Assembly (NCBI GenBank): GCA_947069175.1
Contig: CAMTDV010000019.1
Span: 73,779,358 to 73,843,357 of the forward strand
Reading direction: 5' to 3'
From: Scalesia atractyloides
Taxonomy: Eukaryota > Streptophyta > Magnoliopsida > Asterales > Asteraceae
DNA length: 64,000 nt
This document shows, in pieces, positions 11,219 through 23,100 of the stretch (position 1 is its first letter; every line of letters starts with the position of its first letter). A program made the translations under genes and the position numbers. The notes beneath the pieces are model-generated. The model did not search any database. It was given only the letters and a program-made list of their open reading frames with translations, and was not told the origin of the DNA.

Positions 11219-12452
11219 AGTTAAATGCCTGGTTGGTCCCTGTGGTTTGCGAAAATTGCAGACTTGGTCCTAATGGCTTACTAATTAGAAACTTGGTCCC
11301 AGTGGTTGTAATTTTTAAACTCGGGTGGTCCTTGACACTAACCTTTGTTAAATTTTCTAGTTAATCTTTGTGAAATGACTAAATCGTCCCTAATCAATTA
11401 AAAGAAAAACAAAAAAGAGATGGCCCACCTCTTCATCTTCTTCTCCCCCATCTCTCTCTAACCCACCACCACCACCACCACCTCCACCTTCAACCCACCA
11501 TCACCACCACCTCTACCGTCAACACCACACCACCACCACCTCCCCCTTCTTTTTGCCATCAGATGATGTGATACATGAAGCTTCAAAGTCAAAATTCACC
11601 AATAAAAGTAAATCATATTCCACAAATGAAGATGTCAGCGAAAGAAACATATTCCAAGGCTAATACAAATCAGAAACTACAAGTGGACTATGCGGCTTGA
11701 CATAATTCGTATTAATAGTTTGTGTGTTTTGTTTAATTCAGTGAAACTATTACTAAATCAGAAACTACTAGTGCTAATACAAAGATGTCATCGTCTCAAA
11801 CTACCACAAACCACCACTGCTGGTTTATACCTGATGTCGCCAGAATGGGGTGGTGGCCGGAAGAACGAGGAACCAGTCTACCCTCTCGTCTGAAGCGTGG
11901 TTGGAGTTTGGTTGGAATGGATTTCGGTTGGAGTGTGGTCGTAAACTATCACTGTTCCGACAACCGCTTCCGATAGGAGAGGTGTGTGGTCGTATACACG
12001 CACCACCTTCAGTTCATGAACAAAATTGCATTAAACACATTTGAACACCTTTCAGTTCTGTTCGAAACATCTACATCAACAATCAAAATGAGTGGCGGTG
12101 CTAGATATTAATGGGAGATTGCAGATGGCGGAGTTGGTTGTAGGTGGTGGTTCACTGGTTTGGAGAGATGGTTGTTGTAGATGGCTCTTAACAGAAAAGG
12201 GTGGGGGTGGGGGGGGGGGGGGAAGAAGAAGGGTGGGATAAGGTGGGCCTCACTTATTTTTATTTGTTTTTTTAATCTCAGGGGTAAAATGAATATTTCA
12301 TATATACTTAACTAAGATATTTAACATAGGTTAATGTTAAGGACCACCCGAGTTTAAAAATTACAACCACTGGAACCAAGTGTATAATTAGTAAACCATT
12401 AGGACCAAGTCTGTAATTTTGTAAACCACAGGGACCAACCATACATTTAACT
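11219..12452. mobile_element. Foldback (Mutator-type) element with TIRs of about 135 bp
   Basis: The left arm begins AGTTAAATGCCTGGTTGGTC and the right arm ends in the near-perfect complement (GGGACCAACCATACATTTAA then CT). The arms share GGTCCCTGTGGTTT, ACTTGGTCCTAATGG and ACTCGGGTGGTCCTT. The interior has a CCACC-rich stretch (about 11460-11550), a GGTGG-rich stretch and a long G-run (12201-12224). No transposase is present and a clear target duplication was not found. Short plus-strand open frames inside are not convincing genes. Confidence 0.65.
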
Positions 12453-13139
12453 TATTAATATAAAAATAATAATAATAATATATAAGTAATGAATTGACAA
12501 TGATAATTAAATTTGCAAGTTTAAATAATAAAATAACAAAAACTAAAGGAGATAGTACTTTTATATCTTCTTAAGTATGTAATAATAATTAATGAATTAG
12601 TAATAATAATCTAATTAGAAGACCCAAATAAGGAAATGACAAAATTAAAAGAGTTAGTTTTATGCATTTTTAGTATGTAATAATAACTAATGAATTGGTA
12701 ATAATATGTAATTGTAAGACTAAGTAAGTAAATTGCAAAAGTAAAAGAGTTAGTAGTTAGTAGCATGATTAAAATGTTAGTGATTGTTAGCATGGTTAAA
12801 TAAGTTAGAATGATTAGTAATGTTAGACATATAATAAATAGTTAGGCATTATAATAATTGATCATGGTTAGTAATGTAAGATGAAAACGACATAATTAAA
12901 GGTAAAAAATGTAAAAGAAAAACCAAGATTGGTCTTTATTTTGGTGATGCACCATCTTCGTTTGCCATGGCAAACATCGGTGACATTCCATAAGGATTTC
13001 TCCAAAATAGGGAAGTACGAAAAACACAAAGAAAAAAAACAAGAAGAAGAGAAGAAGGTGAAAGGAGAAGGAACTCACTTTCAAGAGGGGAGAAAAATTC
13101 GTTGAGAAATAACAAAGAAAAGTGGTGGAATGAGTGTGG

Positions 13140-13147
13140 TATTTATA
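13140..13147 (-). promoter_or_regulatory. TATA box of the 3.25-kb solo LTR
   Basis: TATAAATA on the minus strand, in the position expected for the U3/R promoter of this LTR. Confidence 0.5.
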
Positions 13148-13874
13148 GATGATGGATTAGGGTTTAAGGTAGTGAAAGAAATGGAAAGTTGAAAATTGGT
13201 CCATTAATATATTTTTGTGTTTTATTTGGACCTAATGTCATGGGCTTATTTGTTTTATGCATCTCTTTTTTTATTATTTGTATAAATTTGAGTTTCCAAC
13301 ATAATTTATAAACATAGTATGACACAATAATCGATTGATTGGGTCTCGAATATCGAATTTATACAACATAAGTGGGTTTTGGAATGATTTAATCGTGTCT
13401 TGATGATTATATGTCTAACACCTATGTTTAATTGAACAATTATTGATGAAAAAAATAAATAAAAAAATAAAATAAAATAAGATAAATTCGATTATGATCA
13501 TAAGTCTCAGATTACAATGGTTGAATACGAAAAAAACACGGAAACGAATAATACAATAATTGCGGAATGTTACAGTTGGCTACTTTAGGCTGGCCACGCC
13601 AAGCTAGCCTCGGTACACCACGCCGCTCCACACCCCACTTTTTTTGGGTTGGCCTGGTGGAGCCCACCTCCGCCACGTGTCGGGCAAAGCCCTTCAACCC
13701 AAGCCCCTCCCCACACCTCGTGGTCTAAGAAAAAAAACAAAATATACACGCTTTGCGTAGCTTTTTATTTTGTTAAAATCAACTTTACCTTGTCCGGGAA
13801 CACCACCTGATCCAGGGGTGGATTTTTATACTTACGCCTTTATATTAATATTTGAAATACAAATTAAACCTTCT

Positions 13875-14193
13875 ATCGGGGTAGTGGCACTAGGCGAATC
13901 AGATTGATCAAGAGATTCCATAACAATTATTTAAAGACAATATTCAACATTTAATATCCCATACTATCAAACTCATAAAATCTTCAAACAATCATTACAT
14001 AAGTCAAAATATCTCTTAAACATAACATCTGATCCGATCTTCCCTAGATTATTACAAGATATTCTAAGGCAAACCTACACTAAGCATCCAAGCTAAAATC
14101 CTCAACCTGCCACATATGTTAAAGTAAACGTCAATATAATTAAGTAAAGGTGAGCATACGAGTTTGGCATACAATATAGATATGAAAGCGTTT
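13875..14193 (-). repeat. G1 3' LTR, distal piece
   Basis: From ATCGGGGTAGTGGCACTAGG onward it matches 45763-46074 of the G1 5' LTR almost base for base, then stops at the Copia insertion (duplication CGTTT at 14189-14193). The terminal CACACCCCAACCGATGG of the LTR is missing, so the outer end of G1 was deleted or replaced. Confidence 0.85.
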
Positions 14194-15549
14194 TGTTAGG
14201 ATCTGAGTTTGGATTGATTGTATTGTTTTAACCAAATTGATAACAAAATGATAAATCATGAAGAACTTTGCGGTGGAAGAACAGTTAAAACTTTATAACA
14301 CAATCAACGAGAGAATAGTTTTCATCATAACATGTTTTCATTACTCAAAAGATTGAAATCATTGCAAATTAATTACATGAATGAATCACTAAACTCCTGT
14401 CACACCCCGACCCGCAGCGGAATAAGAGTCGAGGCATAATTGGGTTATCACCAAAGCTCATTATATTTACTAATATGTTTCATATTTATTAAAGTCAAAA
14501 TTACATTCTCAATAATCCAAACATGTCCATACAAATACAAAGAAAAATAACCAACTAAACAATCCAAGCTCTAAACCAGTTTATTCTTCTAAGCCAATCC
14601 TATGTGTTTCTTGCTGCAGCTGGTTCACCTGTATCATATGTAAAAATGGGGGTTTTTGGGTCAACATAAGTTGGCGAGTGAACCTTGTTAGATAAACATT
14701 TATTATTGATTTCTTGTTATTTTTATCAAGGAAAAATTGTGCAATAGTCATATGTGAGCAAATGTAAATAATCAAACAATAGCAATAACAACCACAAACA
14801 ATAACATACAATAACATACAATAACATATGAACTTGCATGAATATATAACATGAATGAAACTGTATATGTTGGCAACGTCACGTTCACGCTTATAATGTA
14901 ACGGGGAACTGACGGCCTATGATGAATGTCTGTGCGATCAAGGCTCAATCAAACGGAGCCGATCGTATGTTGGCAACGCCAGGTTCACGCTCATAATGTA
15001 ATGGGGAATTGCTCAACGCTCATAATGTAATGGGGAGCGGCGGCCTATGAAATTGCATGTACTGAAAGTAATAAATTAAGTCTAAACAATAACCACACAA
15101 CAGTTGATACAAGCTGAATACACATTTGTTCATGATATGATGTATGCACAATGATTTAAATATAATAAATGGAAAGACACATGATACACCCCAAAAACGT
15201 GATTAAAACGGGGAATTTGTAGAGATTCACTCACATTGGGTGCGTTCGGTTGGAGATGATGAGATGCGCACGAGTTTGAAGGATTGAGCAACGAGGATTA
15301 ACTAACCTAAATAATAACGGAAGATATAGTAAATGAGTGGATTTTATTAATAATTTTAATAGGATTTTTAGATATATTTTTGTGAGTTTAAGGCTATTTC
15401 CTATCTTTAAAAACATTATTTTTAAGTATTTTTAATTGATTTTTGAATTAAATTAAATAAATAAAAATATAAGAAAAAATGTTGACTTTTGCGTTGACCA
15501 TTGACCATTGACTGTTTGACTGTTTGACCGGTTCTATTGTATACATGTA

Positions 15550-15965
15550 TGCGCCGGGCAGGACTCGAACCCGAGACCTCCCGTACGCGTGCACGCAGCT
15601 CTACCAACTGAGCTACGTGTCTAACCCGAAATAATTCTGTTTTTAATTATATTTATATACTAATTCAGTTTATTCAAAATTCTTTTATTTTCAAAAAGTG
15701 TTTTAAATCATCGAACTGGAGCATGCAATAGGTCTCGAACCCGGGACCTGTGGGTTAGTGTTGCACACAGTCCACCGCTGGACTGTGTGTCTAACCTGGT
15801 TAATATACCGATTTTTATTATACTTAACATCTAACGTAAGTTAATCCGGTTCAGTTAAAAAAATAAAACATCCTTATTACAGAGCATATGTGTGTCAAGA
15901 ATCAAACTCGCGGCATGTGATATATGTGTGCACACAGTCCTCCGCTGGACTGTGTGTCTAACCCG
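15550..15965 (-). repeat. tRNA-like array, T-LTR copy 1 (three modules)
   Basis: Modules on the minus strand lie at 15550-15625, 15716-15797 and 15886-15965. The first has a good A box (TAGCTCAGTTGG) and B box (GGTTCGAGTCC). The other two start with a strong hairpin CACACAGTCCA-GCGG-TGGACTGTGTG in place of the D-arm and then a B-box-like segment (GGGTTCGAGACC in the second, decayed in the third). Acceptor stems do not pair, so these are tRNA-like units and not working tRNA genes. A fourth module seen in the other copies is absent here. Confidence 0.75.
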
Positions 15966-16782
15966 AGATAATATCCAAATTATATTAAACTTATAATCAA
16001 CCTAACTTCGTCTTCTTCGTTACCGAATTACAGCCTACGATTACTCTATTGTTTCTTGTTTAATTTGATTGACAAACATTCAAAAGACTAAAATGAAATG
16101 GCAGAGACGATTTTGGAAGTAGACATACCGGAGGAACGATTTATCTCAGAATTCCGGCAAGGTGTCGGCTCTGTTTTTTATGAACTTCGACTGAGCGAAC
16201 AAATTAACAGTTTTGATTAGTTAATTGTGGAATTGAAGTACTAAACAAGAGTTATCAGAAGGTTTGAATGACTATACCGTTTTACAGCGGAAGTTAGGAA
16301 TTTTCAGAAGTTTTCCGGCGAGAGTGAATTATCCGATATCGACGTCTGAAATTGATTCCGATTGAAGGGTTTGAGTTAGCAACAGCTTAACAACTGATAG
16401 ACAATGAAAGAATTGAGAGACTTACTGATTTGGTGGAAAACACGGTTTTCCGGTGAAAGTCCGGCGAGTTCAAATAGCTTCTCCGGCGAACTGAAAGTTG
16501 TGCGAAAATGAAATTGAAGGTTTGCAGAATGTGTTTGAGTCGTGAGAGGGGACAATGATTGAAGTAATTCAGGAATTGCAGACTTTTCAGTTATTAAAAC
16601 CGATCCCACATGAATTCAAGTCCATTCAAAGCTAAATTGATTGGTTAAACTCAGTAAACCGCGAACAATCAAACGTTTTTGGACGTTTGGTGACCGATTT
16701 CGGTTACAGTTAGCGTAACCAGATCGCTTTATGATTGACCATAAAATTTAATTGTTTCCTAGAATTTACAGAAAACATCAAG

Positions 16783-16861
16783 TGGCGGAGTGGTTATATG
16801 TGTGTGTGATAAGTCTTTGAGCTTAAACCCGGCTGACCCGGGTTCGAGTCCCGGCAGCCTA
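16783..16861 (+). repeat. Antisense tRNA-like module, T-LTR copy 1
   Basis: It begins AGTGGCGGAGTGGTTA, like the D-arm of a serine/leucine-type tRNA, has a long variable part, and then GGGTTCGAGTCCCGGCA, a good B box with a pairing T-stem. It points opposite to the LTR sense and lies upstream of the LTR promoter. Confidence 0.7.
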
Positions 16862-18047
16862 TTTTTCTTTTTATTTATTTTATTTTTACTTTTTATCAAT
16901 TATAACTTTTATATTCTAGTTTGTTCATTAATTATGCATCATTAAAAATTAAAATGGACATGTCACACCCCGACCCGCAGCGGAAAAGGTGATCGGGGCA
17001 TGATTGGGTTATCATCAAAGCTCATGACATTTATTATGCGTTTCATATTCTTTAATACAAATTAAATGGAAATTTACAATAAATGTTACAACATGTTCTA
17101 ACTAACAATCTAAACTTCTTTGTTCTCTTTTAAGGCATATCCTATGTTTTCCTTGCTTCAACCTGTTCACCTGTATCATGTGTAAAAGGGTTTTTGGATC
17201 AACATAATGTTGGCGAGTGAATCCTATGGAAAACATTTGAACAAATTTATTTAAATTGATTATGAAATATGTGCACAACCAAACATGAGTAAAAATAGAT
17301 GTAAACTTAATCAACAATCATAAGATATTAAATGAAACACACATGAAATATAATGGAACATTTAGAGGCACGCGATGCTCAACTCGTCTCTCACGAGGAA
17401 CTGAGGGGCCTAATGAATGAATTGCATAAACATGATAATATGAATGACACAACTACAAACAATATAAACTCAATGATACACACATAAACAATAATGAATT
17501 TGATTTGTGGCACGCGTTGTTCAACTCGTCTCCCACGAGGAACTGATGGGCTTAATGAATGAGTTTCATATAATTTGACAAAAGGAAATAAGTAATCACA
17601 ACAATATAAACAATCTAAGTTTAGGTCATGATGTGGTATGGCACAAGTTTAAATAAATAAGTTAATTATTTTCATAACACATGACACACCCCAAAACGTG
17701 TAATTTAAAAGGGGGAGTTGTAAGATTCACTCACAGTGGGTGCGTTCGGTTGATGATGTTGAATGCACGCGAAGTGGTTTTAACCACGAGTGAGATTTAA
17801 CCTAGATAAATCGCATTATGGTTTGGTAAGTAAACGGATTTTATTAATCTATTTTAGTAGGATTGTTGGGTGTATTTTTGTGAGTTTGAGGCTATTTTCT
17901 AACCTTAAAAATGTTATTTTTAAGTATTTTTAATTGATTTTTAATTAAAATAATTAAATAAAATAATAAAAAAAATTGATTTTTTTCTCTGACCGTTGAC
18001 CGTTGACTGACCGTTGACCTGACCGTTGACCAGTTCGAGTCGGAATA

Positions 18048-18639
18048 TAGGTGCGCTGAGTGAGGCTCGAACCCGAGACCTCCCGTACGCGTGCACGCAG
18101 CTCTACCAACTGAGCTACGTGTCTAACCGGTTATATATCTGATTTTAATTATATATATATATTAATTATATTAAACAGAAATCCTTTATTTAAAAAAAAA
18201 CGATTTAAATCAATTCGGACGGTGCGCTCCACAGGTCTCGAACCCGGGACCTGTGGCTTAAACTAACACGCAGTCCACCGCTGGACTGTGTGTGCAACTT
18301 GATAACTTAACTGATTTTTATTATACTTAAACACAAACTGTATATTTCCTTTTCTGTCTTATTTTTAAAAAAATAGATAATTGTCCGAGTCGGTGCAATA
18401 GCCCGGACTCGAACTCGTGACCTGTGATATAAACATACACACAGTCCACCACTAGACTGTGTGTCTAACTTGGTTATTATTCCGGTTATTAATATATTTA
18501 ACATATACCAGTATGACTCCGGTTCGGTTAATAAAAAAAATCATTTTTATTAAGGCGACGTGTGAAACAGGATTCGAACGCGAGACGTTTGTATGATTAA
18601 TGTGCACACAGTCCACCGCTGGACTGTGTGTCTAACCCG
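18048..18639 (-). repeat. tRNA-like array, T-LTR copy 2 (four modules)
   Basis: Modules lie at 18048-18126, 18220-18297, 18385-18472 and 18556-18639, spaced 172, 165 and 171 bp. The first has the A box TAGCTCAGTTGG and the B box GGGTTCGAGCCT. The next three have the CACACAGTCCA/TGGACTGTGTG hairpin (one loop base changed in the third) and GTTCGAG- or GTTCGAA-type B boxes. An antisense module is at 19251-19340. Confidence 0.75.
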
Positions 18640-19250
18640 AGTAATAAGTTGATTTTAATTAAACTTATATGATACCGAACTTCATCTTCTTCGCTGAGTT
18701 TTTAACCAGAATCGACAACAGAATGGTTCGAAGTTTTAATCGGTTTCTTAGTGTGTTTCAGTTCATCATGGTGAGATATAAGTGAAAAGAAAAAGAATTT
18801 AAGCGAAGAGGTATACCGACTGTCTTCCTCTGTTTTCCGGCAGAACTCCGGCGACAGCAATAGGCTCCGGCGACGAGCAGATTAATTCCGGCGAGTGGAA
18901 TTACGCCGAGAAAAGGTATGGTTTTGAGCGAAAAGGTTTGCAGTGGGTTGTGGGTGAATTTATAGGGCAAATCGTCGAAGAACCTGGTCTGATTTCCGAC
19001 TGTATTCATCGGTTATAAAAACTCCGGCGGTTATAGAAGGTGTCGCGGACTCAGACGTCGGTTATAACCGATGTCTTAGTAATGGTTTTCGTTATAACGT
19101 AAGTTGTCGTTAAGACTCGCGAGATTTCCGGGATTTCCGACGACTGAACTATAGGAACTTCTGTACCAGAAACAATGGTATCTCCAATTATAGCCCCCCT
19201 GGGATGTAAAATAATATTAATTAAATGATTCGAATATTTAACAAACAATA

Positions 19251-19340
19251 CAAGTGGCACAGTGGTTTGTGTGTGGTGTGTTAAGGTTGGGCGAACAGTG
19301 ACTCGGCGATTGACCCGGGTTCGAAACCCGACAGGAACAT
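19251..19340 (+). repeat. Antisense tRNA-like module, T-LTR copy 2
   Basis: AAGTGGCACAGTGGTTTG (A-box-like) followed after a long variable part by GACCCGGGTTCGAAACCCGA, a strong T-arm with B box. It corresponds to the module at 16783-16861. Confidence 0.7.
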
Positions 19341-20121
19341 TTTATTTTTATTTTGCGATTTTCAAAAGTTTTTCAAAAACTAAATATATATTCCCGTATA
19401 ATAATTGATTATGTATCGTTTAAAATTATTTTGGGCATTTAATTCGCAACGAAATTTTTGACTGACGGTTCGGTTGATAAACGGAGCGATTTGGTAAATC
19501 CGTTTTTGACGGATGTTACAGGACATAAATACGCAACGAAACATTTATAACTTGGTATTCGATTACAAACGGAGCAGGTTTGGAAAACCGTTTTTGACAA
19601 ATGTTACAACTCCCACTCAGATCGAGCTACACACAGAAGAATGTACAAAAAGTGCAAGTGTGAAAAGCTAGATAGAACAGTACAAACATTGTCTATATAT
19701 AGTACTATCCTAATCGCTAATAATATATACTGACATCACCTTGACAGTGACATCTAACAATACTAACAAACTCTAACCACTGCCTATGCTATCCTCTGAT
19801 AGTGGATATAAGCACTGATGGCAAAACACTGGTGATCCTATCCTCTGATAAGCTTAAGCTCTGACGAAGCATTAGCAGATGTTCTTCAAAGGGTGATCAG
19901 ACCTTTGACTTCTAGCAGATCTTTGAGCCATCAGAGGTTTGGTGATACAACAGTCTTTATAACTAGCAGAGCTTTGGCATAAGACAGTTGTTATAACTAT
20001 CAGCGGTTTGGTAGCCGGTCTTTGAGAAGAGTAACTCTAAACTCTGTTTATTCAGGATCATATATAGCAGACCTGTTTTGGCATTTTATCATCTGTTCTT
20101 TTGTAGGGTTCAATCCCAACA

Positions 20122-20133
20122 ATCTCCCCCTAG
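20122..20133 (-). other. Polypurine tract of the Copia element
   Basis: CTAGGGGGAGAT on the minus strand directly before the 3' LTR start TGTTGGGATT. This is the usual second-strand primer site and fixes the LTR edge. Confidence 0.85.
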
Positions 20134-20157
20134 AACAGATGATGCCAAAACTCTTCT

Positions 20158-23100
20158 TTATTCATGATCTTTATGTCTCATTAGTTTTTCCCTGATTTGT
20201 ACTTTGAATTGTGATTCAAAGTTCAAGGAATCTTCATCATCTTCATCCCTGCACAGTTGTAGTTCCAAAAGATCTTGAAGGCCAGCTACACCCAAGCTTA
20301 GTGCATCCTTCCTTGATATACTCACAACTTTCCCATTGGACCTGAGCAGAGTCAATACATGGGTCTTTTTATCAGAGAGCCACTTTAGTATTTTTGAGTT
20401 CAATGGGTTTCTTGGGAGAGGAGTTATTTGTGATGAGAATTGAAAAGGTGAACTTCTTGAAAGCCTTTGAAAAAAGATCTTCAAATTTAGCTTGAGGCTT
20501 CAATGGTTCTTTCTTCAAGTCAGGCAAAGGTTTCTTTATGATAGCCTGCTTACTTTTGTTAGCATCCCTTTGTTGATCTTGCTTATCCATCAGCAGCTAC
20601 CTCTTCTTTTGGTTGAGGGCTTGGATGGTTGTTTCTAAGACCAGATATGCACTAAGGTTCTTAACATCTTTCCAATCTGGTGCATTCTGTCTTATTTGAG
20701 GGTCTTTCTTCATCCTACCAATTCTATCTGCTTCTTGTTTGAGAGCTTGGATGGACCACTTTTTGGACTGGTTCTCCTCAGCTTAATAGGGTTTTTCTTT
20801 CATGATAAATCTGATGAGGTTTACCCTTTGCTTCTTTTGAGGATCTTCTTTTGGAGAATCCACAGTCATTTTCTCATTTAACTCTCTTGCATACTCTTCT
20901 AATTTCTTTACCTTGTTAAGCTCATGTTGTTCCCTTTTTGACAAGTAAGCATTACCCTTTCCTTCACTCTCTTCTTTTGCTATGATTTTGGCTTGCCTAC
21001 TCATTAGTTTTAGATAATTCTCAATGGTTTTGGGATTTCTATAGCCATGAAGAGATGGGAAGGTTCTTTTGGTTGGATCGGCTTCTGTATAGAATTGTAG
21101 CATTTCTCCTTTTACTGCAGCCAACTCTAAAGGATATGATGTTTCCATAGGAATATTTCTTTTTGGATTTTGACCTTTGAGTGACTCAGCAAAGCTGATT
21201 TACAGTGATGATGAATGGATGATAACTGGTTTTGGATTTGTTTGGATAACAAGTGAATATGGTATGTCATCATTTTTCACTGTAGCCATTCTTCTTCTTT
21301 TTCTAGCATAAACCAGTTTTGGTACAGGGGCATTGGTGTAAACCACTATTTGTCGTAACATCTGCTGTACTTTTAGTAGTATCAACATCTGCTACTGTGA
21401 CAGGTGGTTGCTGAGATGAGGCAGGCAATAAAATTGAACTGTCAGTGGTTTACCTTTTAATACCAGCAGTGGTTTTGGGACCATCAGTGGTATCCTTCAT
21501 CTCCCTCTCTTTTATCCTGACATGATTTTGAACGGTCCTTATTTGTGTATCTTCATCATCTGCTTGAATTTTCAGGGTTTCATCACCTCCCTTTTCCTTT
21601 TCTTTGACAGATGTTTGAGCAGAAGTTACTGAGAGATTTTCCTCAGAGTCATTTTTCTCCCCCTTTTTGGCATCATCAACTCTTTCGAAGATAGGTGCAG
21701 GAGTAGTGCCAAGAATGAGAGTTTTCTTGATCACTTTAAACTCTTCATGTGTGCCTTTATACCTTGCTTCAACTTCTTCTTTGAATGTCTGCACTTTTGA
21801 ATCATATAACTGATTAGCGTGCTGATAGTGTTGTTGAAACAGAGGATACACTTGTTTTGCAATTCTGGTGGCTTGAGCAGAGGATTGGGCAGTGTTTCGA
21901 GATTTTGCAGAATGTAACATCTATTGCAGCACATTTTTGATATCTCCCACTGATGCCTCAGTCTTTGTGACTTTATCCGTCAATTCTTTATGTTTTAGCT
22001 CATCTCCTAAGTTAATGGGATTATCTGAGCTCCTACCAGAGGTGGTAGTTTTGTCTAGGGTATCATGAGCATGTGATTTATCACTTGCTTCAACCTTAGA
22101 TGCCCCTTTTTCTTGGTACTGGGGTCTTCCCACTGGAACAGTGGTTGCCTTCAAAGGAGACTTATATACGGAACTACTGTCAAGATGTAAATCAGTGGAT
22201 TCAACATTTGTAGTAGCTGCTCCAGTTGAACTATCAACAAGGATTTCATGAAATCCAAGTGATGTAGCCTCCTCAACTGTTTGTGGGATAACCAGTTGAT
22301 TTTTATCAGACACAACCATTGTGGAAGTTTTGCTCTCAGTTATGTGTTGGTGAGAGTGGCCTTTTTGTGACTAACTATCAAAGGCTTCAAACAGTGATGT
22401 GGTGGTTGTTGTGATTTGTAATGTGGAGAGTGGTGTGGAAAGCAGGTTTGTCATGGGAGATGGACATTTTAACATACTCTCAAATGAGGGTGATGTTATC
22501 AGTTGTGGGATCCTTGTGGTTACAACATGTTCCTTTTGTGAGGAATCATGAGGAGCTACGGTTTTGGGTGGAGATCTTTCTACCATCTGTTGTGAGGAAG
22601 TAGCAACAGTGGTTTCATGTGACTTTTGTGTTGTTACTAGATTAACTTCTGGGATCTCATCTTCCAGAAGGTCCTTTTTGAAAGGTTTGGTGGGTTTTGA
22701 AAGTTTCTTTTTGTTCTTTTTAGTGGTTTTTGGTGTGGGTTGCACAGCAGTGGTTTTGCTGCTGTGGTCACCAAGAGCAGTGGGCTCAGCAGCTGGGATC
22801 TGAGGAGTAGATGTGGACTCATCTAAGTTTTGCTCAGACTCCCCTGCTTGTGTTTTTGAAACTTTTGACTCTTTGGCCATAAGGCGAGTATATGTTTCAG
22901 ATGATAAACTGTTTATTTGAAAAGGCACACCTTGAACAACAACATGTGCACTTTCTTTTGATTTTCTTTAGTAAATAATAACTTAAAAACCTAGGGAATA
23001 GCAGAAAAGCATTTTCCCTTTTGTTTTTCACATTTTCTAGATTTATTACCAAATCATTAAACAACACTTGGGAGTAATTGTAATCAGTTTTAGACATAAT

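Larger units (their letters stand above)
10321..13574 (-). mobile_element. Solo LTR, 3.25 kb, target duplication GTTGG
   Basis: In plus orientation it starts TGTCACACCCCAATCGATGG and ends GCGGAATGTTACA, flanked by GTTGG on both sides (10316-10320 and 13575-13579). A TATAAATA box on the minus strand at 13140-13147 shows minus-strand sense. There is no internal region, primer site or polypurine tract, so it is a solo LTR. The start resembles the G1 LTR (CACACCCCAACCGATGGCGG), so the families are probably related. It contains a foldback element at 11219-12452. Confidence 0.8.
10153..13725. mobile_element. GC-rich Tourist-like MITE, split by an LTR insertion
   Basis: The left part (10153-10320) begins GACTGCGGTGTGGGCTTGGG. 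The right part (13580-13725) ends in the inverted counterpart CCCCACACCTCGTGGTC. Both outer flanks are TAA (10150-10152 and 13726-13728), the duplication typical of PIF/Harbinger-type MITEs. Without the insertion the element would be about 314 bp. It is far more GC-rich than its surroundings and contains repeated GGCGTGGGG motifs. The overlapping open frames here reflect GC content and are not genes. Confidence 0.6.
16961..19520 (-). mobile_element. Solo T-LTR copy 2, target duplication GGACA
   Basis: It starts TGTCACACCCCGACCCGCAG and ends GACGGATGTTACA, with GGACA on both sides (16956-16960 and 19521-19525), inserted into copy 1 of the same family. It is 2,560 bp long. It contains two direct repeats of the GCACGCG...CAACTCGTCTC...CACGAGGAACTGA block (around 17370 and 17515). 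Its TATA box is decayed (TATAAATTCACCC on the minus strand). No reading frame is convincing. Confidence 0.9.
14398..19608 (-). mobile_element. Solo T-LTR copy 1, itself split, target duplication ACTCC
   Basis: It starts TGTCACACCCCGACCCGCAG and ends GACAAATGTTACA. ACTCC flanks it at 14393-14397 and 19609-19613, and the uninterrupted target is seen in the sister LTR at 25165-25175. It is split at 16960 by copy 2. Its own length is about 2.65 kb. It belongs to a diverged subgroup: instead of the GGCACGCGTTG...CACGAGGAACTGA repeats of the other copies it has a CTCATAATGTAATGGGGA-type repeat (14870-15050). Confidence 0.85.
14194..20121 (-). repeat. Copia 3' LTR, interrupted by solo LTRs
   Basis: The pieces 14194-14397 and 19614-20121 together match the 5' LTR at 24964-25693 with few differences, including the block ending CACTAAACTCC that is cut by the insertion. 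The LTR is about 710 bp without the insertion. The close match of the two LTRs suggests a fairly recent insertion. Confidence 0.85.

Noticed and set aside
15550..18639. Working tRNA genes
   Set aside because: A and B boxes are present, but acceptor stems do not pair, the anticodon arm is irregular, and most modules have a hairpin in place of a D-arm. They are tRNA-like repeats.
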